DNA of 64,000 bases from Bacteriovorax sp. Seq25_V (GTDB lineage Bacteria > Bdellovibrionota > Bacteriovoracia > Bacteriovoracales > Bacteriovoracaceae). The stretch covers positions 62,001-126,000 of the forward strand of contig NZ_AUNI01000019.1 of assembly GCF_000447795.1 (NCBI RefSeq), in the 5' to 3' direction. The translations under genes were made by a program, and so were the position numbers. The notes beneath the pieces are model-generated. The model searched no databases, was not told the origin of the DNA, and saw only the letters and a list, made by a program, of their open reading frames with translations. Within the stretch, counting starts at the first letter, position 1. Every line of letters starts with the position of its first letter. Positions 25,598 through 35,483 of this stretch are shown here, one piece after another.

Positions 25598-26734
25598 ATG
25601 TCTTCAGTATTTAACGATGCCATTGCCAGTTTGCTTTCTCCAATCGGTGATCTTCTTGCAGATGAGGGTGTCTCTGAAGTTATGATAAATGGACCGCACG
25701 AAATTTTCGTTGAAAAAAAAGGTCTCGTATATAAAGTTCCAAATCAATTTAATGACGAAGGACATTTATTATCAGCAATGAGAGCGATTGCTCAATCTGT
25801 TCATCGTACCATTGATGATGACAATCCACGTCTGGATGCACGTTTACCGGATGGTTCACGTATTCACGTTGTTTTGCCACCAATGGCAAAGAATGGAACA
25901 ACGGTTGCGATTAGAAAATTTTCAAAAGAAAAGCTGACGTTGAAAGATATGATTGCCTTTGGTTCTCTCTCTGATATTGGTGCGCGCTTCTTAGATATTT
26001 GTGTGTTTCTAGGAAAGAATATTCTTGTCTCTGGTGGGACAGGCTCTGGAAAGACAACGATGCTAAATGTTTTAGGAAGTCGAATGCCTAAGACTCAACG
26101 TCTTATCATAATCGAAGATGCGGCCGAGCTTCAGGTGAAGGCCGATCACGTTGTGAACTTTGAAACTCGTAAGGCCGACCCTTTAAAAGGTGTTGATGAA
26201 GTTACGATTAGAGAGCTTGTTATATCTGCCATGAGATTAAGACCAGATAGAATTATCGTTGGAGAGGTTCGTGGTGATGAAGCACTTGATTTAGTGCAAG
26301 TAATGAATACAGGTCATGATGGCTCGATGGGAACGGTTCACGCGAACACTCCGCTTGACGCTTGTACTCGTCTTGAAACCCTTTGCTTAATGGGGGATAC
26401 CAAAATTCCTCCAGACGCGATTCGAAAAATGGTCGGAAGTGCTTTGCAGATTATTGTTCAGTGTAATCGTTACCACGATGGTGGACGCCGAACTTCTGCA
26501 ATTTCTGAGGTTTTAGGTGTTGATGAAAAAGGTCAATACATCGTGCGAGATATTTTCAAGTGGGTACAAAAAGGTAAGGACCCTGAAACTGGAAAATATA
26601 TAGGTGAGATGGTTCCTTGTAACTATGTCCCAACTTTCTTCGAAGATATTGTCGTAAATAAGCTCCCATTTCCTAAAAACAATTTTCTTGCACCAGATTG
26701 GGCCAAAGAATTTGTTAAGAAGAAGGCCGCTTAG
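25598..26734 (+). CDS. cpaF: CpaF/TadA-family secretion ATPase
   Basis: The 378-residue cytoplasmic ATPase belongs to the type II/IV secretion family, CpaF branch. Visible are the N-terminal region DEGVSEVMINGPHEIFVEKK, Walker A SGGTGSGKTTMLN, the Asp box LIIIEDAAELQVKADHVVNF, Walker B RPDRIIVGEVRGDEALDL, and the His box GSMGTVHANTPLDACTRL. CpaF powers Flp/Tad pilus assembly. None of the usual partners (tadB, tadC, cpaB, cpaC or a pilin) flanks it; the next genes encode secreted proteins of unknown function. It therefore either serves a pilus locus elsewhere or a different machine. Confidence 0.95.
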   Translation: MSSVFNDAIASLLSPIGDLLADEGVSEVMINGPHEIFVEKKGLVYKVPNQFNDEGHLLSAMRAIAQSVHRTIDDDNPRLDARLPDGSRIHVVLPPMAKNGTTVAIRKFSKEKLTLKDMIAFGSLSDIGARFLDICVFLGKNILVSGGTGSGKTTMLNVLGSRMPKTQRLIIIEDAAELQVKADHVVNFETRKADPLKGVDEVTIRELVISAMRLRPDRIIVGEVRGDEALDLVQVMNTGHDGSMGTVHANTPLDACTRLETLCLMGDTKIPPDAIRKMVGSALQIIVQCNRYHDGGRRTSAISEVLGVDEKGQYIVRDIFKWVQKGKDPETGKYIGEMVPCNYVPTFFEDIVVNKLPFPKNNFLAPDWAKEFVKKKAA

Positions 26735-26835
26735 TTAGGCCTACTGTCATCCTCCAATACATCCCTGTAATTTTTTCACTGAAGGTCTAAACAGGCCTTC
26801 AAAAATGTCATAATGTCTCTTAACGGAGACTTATT

Positions 26836-28782
26836 ATGAAGAAAATTTACTTAGCAGCAATGCTATCTGTGATGCTTGCTCATGGTGCTGAGGCATCAAT
26901 TCTTGAGCAATTGAAGCCAGCTCATCTTAAAGAGAGAATCAAAGAAGAATTCGCTGATCTTGACGTCAGTCTTAGCCTGAAGCTTGCAGATATTGATATT
27001 GCTGAAGGTGTAGGTATTTCTTCTAAGTATAAGTATGAAGTTGAACAGTCCGACATCGCTGGTTTGCATGCTAGGATTGATAAGTGGAATATCAAAGTTG
27101 ATTTGCGACCAGGTGATATTCTAAAAGATGTTATCGATTTTCCAATTTTTTTAAATATTAATAAAGGTGCTGAAGTTCATTTTGTAAGACAGTACGAAAA
27201 GAAATCAGAGGCCTTAAAGGCGATTCCATATACTCTTGCTAAGCTTCCTGTTACCGCTGATCATGCCCTCAAGCTTCATCCTGGAGACTTTGTTTCCATT
27301 CCTACTGCAATGTCGATTATTACTGGTGTGCAGGCCTCTGGACTAACTAACTATATTCATGCTGATGCCAAGGCCTATGGTGTATTTAGTGGAGAGTTTC
27401 TTGTTCATGTCTTTAGAATGAAGGATTCGAAAGTTCGTTTAAAAGTTATCGCGCAACGCTCTCAAAACTATGGTGCAAATACAGCAGTTAAATTTGATTA
27501 TAAACTTTTTGGAATTGGTGTTCTTGATAAGCAGGTCGAAAGAGTCTTCGACTTTAAACTCGCTGATATTGGCCTTACTACAGGTGATGGGAATCAGCTT
27601 ATTATTGATTACGTATTTGATCTTTCTAATGAACAGGCGAAGAAGGCCTATAATAATATTCTTGGGTCATCATTCAAGTTTAGAGATGTGGAAATTTTTA
27701 GAGAGTTTTTGAATGAAAGAGGCCTTGAGGACCGATTATTTGCTACTTATGAATTAGCAGACCAGCTTGCTACTCAAGACCTTGAAGGCACCGATAAAAA
27801 GCGTGTTGAGAGAATATTTAAAGGCTTCAATGATTACGATAAAGATACAAAAAAGTTCAAAATTAGTCTTCTCCTTGCTAAATATGACAAGAATTGGACT
27901 GAGCTAGAAAATCATATTTCATTTGATAATGATGAAGGAGAGAGAACTTCATATTACTACCCAACGTTTACTTATAGGAAAGAACAGAAAATTGGCGTAG
28001 GGATACTTTCATCGAAAGAAAAAACAGTTCAAACTTGGTTTGGTCTAGTTCCAACAAAGAATGCAGATGATTGGGGAGATTTCTCTGATTTTGGAATTAC
28101 CTTTGATAGAAAAGATCAATTCTTTAGATACGATGAGCAAGTGCGTTTTCACCAATACCTATCAGATATCCTACCACCGGTTCTTTTTGAAAAAGTTGAT
28201 CTGGGGGCGTGGGATAAGCTTGATGATAAGAAAGGTGCCAATACGCATGTTCAGGTTGTCATTAAACGTGAAGGATTTGAGCAACTAAAGCGTTACTCAC
28301 AAAAAGAAATTACACAAAATCTTTATGACTATTATAAAAATCGTAAAATGGTTAACCTTACTTTTGTAGATGGATTCTTTAAGAAGTTATGGAAGCGTTT
28401 AACGTTGATTAAAAAAGATGAAAGATCTGATATTAAAGAAATTGGTGCAAAGATTTATCAATTTGTTAATGATGAAAAATTAAGTGGTAAAGAACGTTTA
28501 CAATTAATTTTTGATCTTAGAGAGAGGTCTGTATTTAAAAAAGTTGGACTTGCATTTATGATCTCATTACTTGATGCAGAATCAATTGAACAAAATGTCT
28601 ATGTGAATATCGGACTTGGTGCAAAAGATATGGAAAAGTTTGAATTTTCGTTTGGCCATCAATTCAATGCAGGCCTGTATAAGCAATTGCACTACGTAAA
28701 TAGAGTATTAAATGATCGCTCATACGACCTGAGGCTTACAAATGAGCAAATAAGTTTTAAAGAAGAATCAAAGGTCGATTAA
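26836..28782 (+). CDS. Large secreted protein of unknown function
   Basis: The 648-residue protein has a signal peptide (MKKIYLAAMLSVMLAHGAEA) and no cysteine-rich or catalytic motif that I recognise. Residues 25-300 are rich in alternating hydrophobic positions, suggesting beta-sandwich or barrel-like sheet, and include HPGDFVSIPTAMSIITG. The rest mixes helices and strands and ends KFEFSFGHQFNAGLYKQL. Acidic and lysine residues dominate. The ribosome binding site GGAG is in the arm of a 6-bp hairpin (26815-26830). The 3' end overlaps the convergent small gene by four bases. Similar large orphan secreted proteins are common in predatory bacteria. Confidence 0.82.
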   Translation: MKKIYLAAMLSVMLAHGAEASILEQLKPAHLKERIKEEFADLDVSLSLKLADIDIAEGVGISSKYKYEVEQSDIAGLHARIDKWNIKVDLRPGDILKDVIDFPIFLNINKGAEVHFVRQYEKKSEALKAIPYTLAKLPVTADHALKLHPGDFVSIPTAMSIITGVQASGLTNYIHADAKAYGVFSGEFLVHVFRMKDSKVRLKVIAQRSQNYGANTAVKFDYKLFGIGVLDKQVERVFDFKLADIGLTTGDGNQLIIDYVFDLSNEQAKKAYNNILGSSFKFRDVEIFREFLNERGLEDRLFATYELADQLATQDLEGTDKKRVERIFKGFNDYDKDTKKFKISLLLAKYDKNWTELENHISFDNDEGERTSYYYPTFTYRKEQKIGVGILSSKEKTVQTWFGLVPTKNADDWGDFSDFGITFDRKDQFFRYDEQVRFHQYLSDILPPVLFEKVDLGAWDKLDDKKGANTHVQVVIKREGFEQLKRYSQKEITQNLYDYYKNRKMVNLTFVDGFFKKLWKRLTLIKKDERSDIKEIGAKIYQFVNDEKLSGKERLQLIFDLRERSVFKKVGLAFMISLLDAESIEQNVYVNIGLGAKDMEKFEFSFGHQFNAGLYKQLHYVNRVLNDRSYDLRLTNEQISFKEESKVD

Positions 28783-29027
28783 ATATCGACCTCAATTCCT
28801 TCCTCTGAAATTTCAACTGTAAAAAATAGTTTTTGAAGCTCTTCGGTCTTATCAAGGATATCTTGCATATCCTCAACTTCAAGCTCGGGATCGAGCTCCA
28901 TATCGTTTGAAAAGCATCTAATAATCTGAATTCCCATCTTAAAATCAGACTTTTCTTTGAATTCGTTAATTGGAAAGATGATTTTATAACCACCAGTAAA
29001 TTTATCAATATCTACATCTATTTTCAT
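28779..29027 (-). CDS. Small acidic protein of unknown function
   Basis: The 82-residue product has no signal peptide and is acidic, with strands FTGGYKIIFPINEF and KLFFTVEISEEGIEVDI around a helical middle (LEVEDMQDILDKTEELQK). An alternative reverse-strand frame at 28757-29008 has a less protein-like composition, so this frame is preferred. No clear ribosome binding site is visible. It overlaps the end of the convergent secreted gene by four bases. Family unknown. Confidence 0.6.
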   Translation of the reverse strand: MKIDVDIDKFTGGYKIIFPINEFKEKSDFKMGIQIIRCFSNDMELDPELEVEDMQDILDKTEELQKLFFTVEISEEGIEVDI

Positions 29028-29211
29028 ATAGTTATGATTTCACAATTTCAAAATTTTGGGAAGATAGAAAATTAAGTACGTAGATTCCTGGCTTACGAGT
29101 TTTCAAATTGTCTACTTTTTTGACACCCCTTGAATCATTTTCAAACTGACCTAAGTTTCTGTAAAAATCCAGTAAGATAACTTTAATCAAATTAATTTTA
29201 CGAGGGATTTC

Positions 29212-30015
29212 GTGATTAAGAATCTATTGCTTACAACAGCTATTTTATTTTCTGCACAGGCATTTGCATCATCGCAAATCAAGGCAAAGTATGAGGTGAA
29301 ATCTTACTTTGATCTAAAAAAGTACAACTCTTCATTTGTTGAACTCGGTGATACGCGCGCTGTAAAAGGAAGTCTTGATATTAATCTTATTCACAGCGAT
29401 AAGAAGAGTGAAAGGTATCAGGTGAAAATTGGATCATCTGATTTGAGACAACCAGAGCTTTTAAAAATAAAAAATGGAAGTTTCACAGTAGGAAGCAAGA
29501 GATCAAATATTACCTATAAGAACAAATATTCATCAGCTGAGGCGTACGCTCTTTTAGAAAGTTCATTGAAGCGAGATGTCTTTGAATTGATTAAATCACT
29601 TGATAAGAATGTAACGTTAAAAAATACAAAGATAAATGTGACCGATTTAAGTTTCTCGTGTACTGATGTCAATGTTCGAAACAAAGAGTGTGTGGCAACA
29701 GGTGTTGTTGTCGTTGTTGCAAAAAAGGGAGCTGTTGACAATATTAGCCTCTTGAAGAATCACTTGAATGACCTAAAGGTTGAGATGGTTAAGTCAAAAG
29801 AAGACTATGATATTCAAGGCTATCGTGAGTTTCTGGATAAGTGTGAAAAACTGGTGAAAGATGTTCTCGATGGTAATAATGGTAATAAGAAACTTCATTC
29901 TCTTGTCGAGATAAGAAGAAAAATTATCAACGAACGAGTCGATTCATACGAGTACACTGCAATTCGTTCTGCTTCGATCGCGAAGTTTGTCGATGAAATC
30001 CTGGCAATTATCTAG
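29212..30015 (+). CDS. Secreted protein of unknown function
   Basis: Start is GTG 29212 with GAGGGA upstream; it opens a signal peptide (MIKNLLLTTAILFSAQAFA). The 267-residue product is rich in lysine and serine. It has a beta-type first half and a helical second half (from ~residue 165), with only two cysteines in the middle (SFSCTDVNVRNKEC), likely a disulfide. No known domain is recognised. It converges on the gene at 30018 with a two-base gap. That neighbour shares the strand-then-helix layout and a Cys pair, so the two could be distant relatives, which is inference only. Confidence 0.8.
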   Translation: MIKNLLLTTAILFSAQAFASSQIKAKYEVKSYFDLKKYNSSFVELGDTRAVKGSLDINLIHSDKKSERYQVKIGSSDLRQPELLKIKNGSFTVGSKRSNITYKNKYSSAEAYALLESSLKRDVFELIKSLDKNVTLKNTKINVTDLSFSCTDVNVRNKECVATGVVVVVAKKGAVDNISLLKNHLNDLKVEMVKSKEDYDIQGYREFLDKCEKLVKDVLDGNNGNKKLHSLVEIRRKIINERVDSYEYTAIRSASIAKFVDEILAII

Positions 30016-30017
30016 AT

Positions 30018-30707
30018 CTATAGGAGCTCAATTTCTTTCTCTTTAATTACTTTTAAAATTTGAATAATATAATTAAAGAGATCATTGTATTGGGCCTTAA
30101 TAAGCACATTATATACTGGTTGAAGATTTGTTTCCTTACTATCTTTGTAGTTGAAGGCCTTGAACATAACCTGGCCATTTACAACTTTAAGCTCGAGATC
30201 AACGTTGTAGGCGATTATTCTAATTGCTTCTGGCGTGAAGAATATTTTGTATTGCAAGATAGTGTCAATGCCATCAATTTTAGCAATTGCTCTTTTCAAA
30301 ACCTCTGTGGAAACCCTTGTCCATTCAATGACTTTTTCTTCGCCTGGGTTTGCTTCTGGAGTTAGAGTTTCAAGTTTTGTGATAAATTTTGTAATGAGAT
30401 GATCAATGACATATGCTTTTTTCTTTTCAAGCTTTTCTACCATGTCTCGGCCCTGAAATCTTTGATCACTATATTTCTTTACTATCAGTTTACGGCTAAG
30501 GGTAAAATCAACTTTCTTATCAGTTGTTTTATAGTCACAGCCGTAGTCAATCCCGTCATCTGAAAAAGTATACTTGCAAGCAAATGATCCGTAGAGTGGT
30601 TCTTCGTTCACACTAACTGCTAGCTTGGTGATATCTTTTGGAGCTAGAGTGAATTTATTCTTTAAGCGTTTTTTTGAATATAGTTTCGAATAAAAAAAAG
30701 ATATCAT
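30018..30707 (-). CDS. Conserved-looking protein of unknown function
   Basis: The longest frame starts at 30743. ATG 30707 has AAGGA eight bases upstream and gives MISFFYSKLYSKKRLKNKF, so 229 residues are taken. There is no convincing signal peptide. The first part contains a Cys pair (FACKYTFSDDGIDYGC) with strands, and the second half has helices ending DLFNYIIQILKVIKEKEIEL. No family is recognised. It is divergent from murI and convergent with the secreted gene at 29212. Confidence 0.65.
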   Translation of the reverse strand: MISFFYSKLYSKKRLKNKFTLAPKDITKLAVSVNEEPLYGSFACKYTFSDDGIDYGCDYKTTDKKVDFTLSRKLIVKKYSDQRFQGRDMVEKLEKKKAYVIDHLITKFITKLETLTPEANPGEEKVIEWTRVSTEVLKRAIAKIDGIDTILQYKIFFTPEAIRIIAYNVDLELKVVNGQVMFKAFNYKDSKETNLQPVYNVLIKAQYNDLFNYIIQILKVIKEKEIELL

Positions 30708-30766
30708 ATGGCAATTCCTTAAAGTTTTGATATTGTTTATCATAATTAATTGATGAGAATTGGTCT

Positions 30767-31531
30767 ATGGTGAAAATCGGTATTTTTGATTCTGGAATCG
30801 GTGGTCTTAGCATCTTGCGTGAGATTGCTAAGTTGCGTCTTGGAATAGAGATGTTCTATTTTGCAGATTCTCTCAATAATCCGTATGGGCAAAAGGATGA
30901 CTCCTTTGTTATCGCGCGTTGCGAGTTTATTGTGGAAACTCTTGAAGCCAAAGGGGCTAATCTTATTGTTGTCGCCTGTAATACAGCTACCGCAATAGCT
31001 ATTGATCACCTCAGGGAGAAATATCCTCATTTGGTTTTCGTTGGAGTTGAGCCTTATATCAATGTAATCAATCAACGCCCTGAGCTAAAGACGCGACGAG
31101 GAGTGGTACTTGCCACGCCTCTAACAGGGAACTCAAAAAGATTTAAGGCACTGAAAGAAAGACTTGATCCAAATAATTTACTCGATGTATTTACTCCCAT
31201 TCATTTGGCCAAATTAATTGAAGATAATTTCTTCAATAAAAGTCATGCATTCGAATTTGACGTCAAGAAAGAACTTTTAGGTCTATCAAACGACTATGAT
31301 TACCTAATTCTTGGTTGTACGCATTATCCTCTTATTAAACCGCAGCTACTTTCTTTTCTTAAGGGAGAGATGATCTCACCATGTCCGATGGTTGCAATGC
31401 GTGTAAAGAACCTTCTACTTGGAAAGTTTGGGATGACCGAAGGTGATGCCTCTGCTACAAATTTTGCTTTCTATCAGAGTGGTGTGTCATCTGATTTTAA
31501 AACTTTAAATATTGATGAAGTCTTTATATAA
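30767..31531 (+). CDS. murI: Glutamate racemase
   Basis: The 254-residue cofactor-independent enzyme converts L- to D-glutamate for peptidoglycan. Both catalytic cysteines are in their motifs: the first in [19 protein letters not shown] and the second in [14 protein letters not shown]. The N-terminus [18 protein letters not shown] is the family signature with the active-site Asp and Ser. Length is normal. The gene lies 32 bases before eno on the same strand, so they may be cotranscribed. The start has only a weak GAGAA upstream. Confidence 0.96.
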   Translation: MVKIGIFDSGIGGLSILREIAKLRLGIEMFYFADSLNNPYGQKDDSFVIARCEFIVETLEAKGANLIVVACNTATAIAIDHLREKYPHLVFVGVEPYINVINQRPELKTRRGVVLATPLTGNSKRFKALKERLDPNNLLDVFTPIHLAKLIEDNFFNKSHAFEFDVKKELLGLSNDYDYLILGCTHYPLIKPQLLSFLKGEMISPCPMVAMRVKNLLLGKFGMTEGDASATNFAFYQSGVSSDFKTLNIDEVFI

Positions 31532-31563
31532 TTTTTGAAAATTTAATCTACAAAGGAAATATC

Positions 31564-32844
31564 ATGAGTAAAATTACAAGTATCAAAGCAAGACAAATTC
31601 TTGACTCTCGTGGAAATCCAACTGTTGAAGTTGATGTGTTTACACAAGACGGTAATATGGGAAGAGCTGCTGTTCCTTCTGGAGCATCGACTGGTTCTAA
31701 AGAAGCGCTTGAACTTAGAGATGGTGATAAGTCATACTTTCTAGGAAAGTCTGTTCGTAAGGCCGTATCAAATATCAATGATAAAATTTCTTCTGTAGTT
31801 GTTGGAAGTGATAGCCATGACCTTGGTGGAATCGATAAGAAGATGCTTGAGCTTGATGGAACGGAAAATAAAGATAATCTAGGGGCCAATGCTCTTCTTG
31901 CTGTTTCAATGGCGACAGCACGCGCTGGTGCACTTGATGCGAAAAAAGATTTATACGATTATTTATATAACGATCTTAAAATTCCAAACGCAGTAGGGGA
32001 CTTGAGACTACCTTGTCCACTAATGAATATTATCAATGGTGGAGAGCACGCTTCTAATAATCTTGATATTCAAGAATTTATGATCGTACCACATATCAAA
32101 GGGCCATTTTCTGAAAATCTAAGAGCAGGTGTAGAAGTTTTCCATCAGCTTAAGAAAGTTTTATCTGATGCGGGTCACTCAACTAACGTTGGTGATGAAG
32201 GTGGATTTGCTCCAAATCTTGGTTCTCACGAAGAAGCAATTGAGTGCATCTTAAAAGCTATCGAAGCTGCAGGTTATAGAGCAGGTGAGCAAATTAGTCT
32301 GTCTTTGGATGCTGCTGCAAGTGAGTTCTACAAGAATGGTCTATACAATATGCAAGGAAAGCAACTTTCTAGTGAAGAAATGATTGAATACTACTCAAAT
32401 CTTTCGTCTAAATATCCGATATATTCAATTGAAGATGGACTTGATGAGGCAGACTTTGATGGTTGGCAAAAGCTGACTGCAAAGCTTGGTGATAAAGTTG
32501 TGCTAGTAGGGGATGATCTTTTTGTAACAAATAAGAAAATTCTTCAAACTGGTATTGAGCAAAAACAAGCGAATTCAATTCTTGTAAAAGTAAACCAAAT
32601 TGGAACTTTAACAGAAACTTTTGAAACTCTTGATCTTGCTTTCAAGAATAACTTTAAAGCTATTATCTCGCATCGTTCAGGTGAGACAAGTGATTCATTC
32701 ATCGCTGATCTTGCTGTTGCTTCTGGAAGTGGACACATTAAAACTGGTTCTGCTTCAAGAAGTGATCGTATGTCAAAATACAATCAACTACTAAGAATTG
32801 AAGAGGCCCTTGGTAGTAAAGCAAGATATGATCTTGTAAAATAG
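31564..32844 (+). CDS. eno: Enolase
   Basis: The 426-residue glycolytic enzyme interconverts 2-phosphoglycerate and phosphoenolpyruvate and is often part of the RNA degradosome. All hallmarks are visible: [35 protein letters not shown], the general acid loop [11 protein letters not shown], the metal-binding YSIEDGLDE and VGDDLFVTN, the catalytic Lys in [13 protein letters not shown], and [15 protein letters not shown] lies six bases before the ATG. A strong terminator follows and overlaps the start region of the next gene. Confidence 0.98.
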   Translation: MSKITSIKARQILDSRGNPTVEVDVFTQDGNMGRAAVPSGASTGSKEALELRDGDKSYFLGKSVRKAVSNINDKISSVVVGSDSHDLGGIDKKMLELDGTENKDNLGANALLAVSMATARAGALDAKKDLYDYLYNDLKIPNAVGDLRLPCPLMNIINGGEHASNNLDIQEFMIVPHIKGPFSENLRAGVEVFHQLKKVLSDAGHSTNVGDEGGFAPNLGSHEEAIECILKAIEAAGYRAGEQISLSLDAAASEFYKNGLYNMQGKQLSSEEMIEYYSNLSSKYPIYSIEDGLDEADFDGWQKLTAKLGDKVVLVGDDLFVTNKKILQTGIEQKQANSILVKVNQIGTLTETFETLDLAFKNNFKAIISHRSGETSDSFIADLAVASGSGHIKTGSASRSDRMSKYNQLLRIEEALGSKARYDLVK

Positions 32845-32853
32845 ATTTTAATG

Positions 32854-32878
32854 AGGCCTCTTTTTAGAGGCCTTTTTT
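32854..32878 (+). terminator. Terminator of eno, overlapping the next gene's ribosome binding site
   Basis: AGGCCTCT and AGAGGCCT form a perfect 8-bp stem with a TTTT loop, followed by TTTTTT. The 3' arm contains GAGG, eight bases before the ATG at 32879. Confidence 0.85.
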
Positions 32879-34171
32879 ATGCCAGTAGACTTTGCTAAGA
32901 AATATTTTAATACATTATGGCCTATTGAGCTTTATAAGTTTACTGCATTCCTAACCTCATCTCTTTTATGGTGTGTTCTCTACTACAACGAAGCCAACTT
33001 TTTTGCACATGCACATTTTGTTTCTCTACTTGCTGTTGGAAATGGCATCGTATATTTTTCGACAAAAGAACTCTCTCATATTTTTAGAACAGGTTCGGAC
33101 TTACCGGCTTACTTTCTTTTTCAATTCATTTGTTTTGTAGGAATGAGTTATGCTCACGCTCAGAGCGAGTATATCTATATGGCAATGATTCCTGCTATGA
33201 TGTCGATGTATTTCATTACATTCGTTTCAACATCTAAAGAAACATTCGCGCAGAAAAAAAGCCTCTTCGTTTATACGGCAGTATTTTGCTCGATGATTCT
33301 GTTTGAAAGTTATAAAAAAGGTGAGTTCTTTAATAATGGCCAGTTAATTAGTTTTATGGCCTTTTCATTTTGGTCATTATCGACTGTCTTTTGGGGACTT
33401 GAGCAGTATTTAAAGGGAAGAAAAATTATTTTTTCAAAACTACTTTCAATTTCTAATGATGAAAATAAAATATCATCATCTCGCTATGATAGAATTTTCT
33501 TTCATGATGTGATTAATCACACACATTCGCTTTTGCTATTTTTGAGAACTAAAAAAGCTAATGGTATAGATCAAAATGAAGTTAATAATTTAATTGGTGA
33601 GTTAAAATTATTACAAGAAAATATCCAACATCACTTCGGTTTTAAGCATAAAGACCTTCTTTCTTCAAAAAAAGAAGTTCCATTTCAGATTGCTCTTGCA
33701 AGAGTTTATGGATTAATTGACGCTTTCTTTACTCATGGTGAGCAAGTTTATATTAGTCTTAAAGGTGAAATTTCTGAGCAAGAAAACTCAGATGCTTTAA
33801 GAAATTGCACCGTAAACATTATTATTTTTCATCGTATCATGACTAATATTATTAAGAACGTTTACGAGGCACAAAGTCAGCGTGTTGAATTCATTTTCGA
33901 CTATAAACAGGATGGACTTCATACTACGGTCATAAATGAACCAAAAAAACTTAATCATGAAAAAATTAATCTTGATAAAGATCTTGGACGCGTAATACTT
34001 GACCTGGGGGCTCGACAAAGGAGCGGGCTGGGGCTGGATTCAATTAGTCGGATATGTGAAGAGGTCGGTGGAGACTTTACTTTTTCGTTTAACGACGGCC
34101 ATTGGCATACATATTTCTTTCTGCCGCACGAAAATGCTGCTTCCAATAATACGGCAAAAAAGTCAGCTTAA
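32879..34171 (+). CDS. Membrane sensor histidine kinase
   Basis: The 430-residue protein has about six transmembrane helices in its first ~180 residues (an MHYT/7TMR-like membrane sensor without a periplasmic domain). A dimerisation helix with the likely phosphoacceptor His in FFHDVINHTHSLLLFL (about residue 209) follows. The ATPase domain has the N box IMTNIIKNVYEAQSQ and a G box in SGLGLDSISRICEEVGGDF. The D box is weak, which is unusual. No response regulator is adjacent. The start is the first ATG after the eno terminator, and its GAGG ribosome binding site is inside the terminator stem. The next gene follows 57 bases later. Confidence 0.85.
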   Translation: MPVDFAKKYFNTLWPIELYKFTAFLTSSLLWCVLYYNEANFFAHAHFVSLLAVGNGIVYFSTKELSHIFRTGSDLPAYFLFQFICFVGMSYAHAQSEYIYMAMIPAMMSMYFITFVSTSKETFAQKKSLFVYTAVFCSMILFESYKKGEFFNNGQLISFMAFSFWSLSTVFWGLEQYLKGRKIIFSKLLSISNDENKISSSRYDRIFFHDVINHTHSLLLFLRTKKANGIDQNEVNNLIGELKLLQENIQHHFGFKHKDLLSSKKEVPFQIALARVYGLIDAFFTHGEQVYISLKGEISEQENSDALRNCTVNIIIFHRIMTNIIKNVYEAQSQRVEFIFDYKQDGLHTTVINEPKKLNHEKINLDKDLGRVILDLGARQRSGLGLDSISRICEEVGGDFTFSFNDGHWHTYFFLPHENAASNNTAKKSA

Positions 34172-34228
34172 GATTTAAATTTGTCATAAACTATTTTTTT
34201 AGTAATCTATCTATATAAGGAAAATTAT

Positions 34229-35407
34229 ATGGTTAGATTACTTTGTTTATTACTTTTTATTACACCGTTCACTTCTTCGGCATCCCCACGTACGGTTTAT
34301 CCACTTAGTTCTTCAACGCTTAATCCTGGAGCTATGGGTGTAGAACTCTCGGCCCTCTACTCTCAGACTTTAAGCTATTTTGATGTTGATGGTAATGAAG
34401 TTGAGCTTGATGAAGATGATGATTATAAGCTAATGGATTATGATTTCTCTTTGACTTATGGGTATACTGCCCAAATTCAAATTGGAGTTAATGCAAAATT
34501 CCGACAAGTAACAAGTGTGAATTCTACAACTGAGAATTCAGCTTCTGGTCTGGAGTCTGTAGCTGCACTTTTTAAATATCAGTTTAAAAATAATAGTGAT
34601 TATCACTTTGCAATTTCTGGAGAGTATCGCTATCGTCCATATGAGAATGAAGTCTACTCTAGTGCTTCCAATGTTCCTGCTGATGAAATTGTACTCGGTG
34701 ATTCAGGGGCATCTTTTTTAGTTACGGCCCATCTTGATGCAGTTATTTCTAAATGGACAACAATCGAATCATCTTTAGGTTATCACATGCCCCCTAACGA
34801 TCTATCTCCTGAGCTTCCTTACCGAATTTCCTTAATTAAGAATTTTAATACATGGGCTTTTTGGGGAGGAGTTAAAGGAATTTATTCTCTTGGTTCTGAC
34901 GAATATGCTGATGCACCTTCGCTAAAGCCATTTAATGCAAATGGTGAAACAGCGAGATGGAATTCTATCAATAGAAGTTTTGCTATGCCTTTTGGTGGTG
35001 TACGTTTTCTTATGGGAAAGAAGTACCGACTATCATTTGAAGGTGGGCAGATTATGAGCGGTACATCTACAGATAAGACGATGGAAGGGCTCGTGTCTCT
35101 TTCATGGAATACTGGTGGTGTGAGTAAAGAAGAGCGTCTTGAGAATGCTTTCAAGGAATATACTTCAGAAGCAACTATCATCAAGGTTTCTCCACGTGGA
35201 AAATTCTTGAAAATTGATAAAGGACTAGTCCAGGACGTTGCAAAGGGCGCAGCTGTCGATATTTATAAGTCAGATTACTTCGGAGGGAATATTCTTATTG
35301 CCTCAGGGGTTGTTTATGAGAGTGGACCAAATTGGGCCATTGTCAGACTGACAAAAAGATATAAAGACATGCCAATTGAAAAAGGCTTAACTGTTAGGGT
35401 TAAATAG
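34229..35407 (+). CDS. Outer-membrane beta-barrel-like protein with FlgT-C-like tail
   Basis: The 392-residue protein has a signal peptide (VRLLCLLLFITPFTSSASP) and about 270 residues of alternating strands, such as SLTYGYTAQIQIGVNAKFRQV and YHFAISGEYRYRPY, which suit an outer-membrane barrel. The final ~85 residues form a separate domain: ATIIKVSPRGKFLKIDKGL, AKGAAVDIYKSD and WAIVRLTKRYKDMPIEKGL. This resembles the small beta domain at the end of FlgT and other surface proteins. The combination of a barrel and that domain is unusual. AAGGAAA lies before the ATG. Function unknown. Confidence 0.78.
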   Translation: MVRLLCLLLFITPFTSSASPRTVYPLSSSTLNPGAMGVELSALYSQTLSYFDVDGNEVELDEDDDYKLMDYDFSLTYGYTAQIQIGVNAKFRQVTSVNSTTENSASGLESVAALFKYQFKNNSDYHFAISGEYRYRPYENEVYSSASNVPADEIVLGDSGASFLVTAHLDAVISKWTTIESSLGYHMPPNDLSPELPYRISLIKNFNTWAFWGGVKGIYSLGSDEYADAPSLKPFNANGETARWNSINRSFAMPFGGVRFLMGKKYRLSFEGGQIMSGTSTDKTMEGLVSLSWNTGGVSKEERLENAFKEYTSEATIIKVSPRGKFLKIDKGLVQDVAKGAAVDIYKSDYFGGNILIASGVVYESGPNWAIVRLTKRYKDMPIEKGLTVRVK

Positions 35408-35483
35408 CCGAAATGTATTTAAATTTTGAAATTTAATAATACGCAATTAAGATATTGAGATTGTTTTGAAGAAAGGAATTTAC

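Noticed and set aside
26779-26800. Hairpin after cpaF as a terminator
   Set aside because: Neither strand shows a T tract after the stem; mentioned only as possible leader structure.
28757-29008. Reverse frame overlapping the 28779 gene
   Set aside because: Rich in Arg, Leu and Ser with no start signals; the acidic frame at 28779-29027 is more protein-like.
30746-31075. Reverse frame opposite murI
   Set aside because: Lies within the murI coding region and lacks a ribosome binding site.
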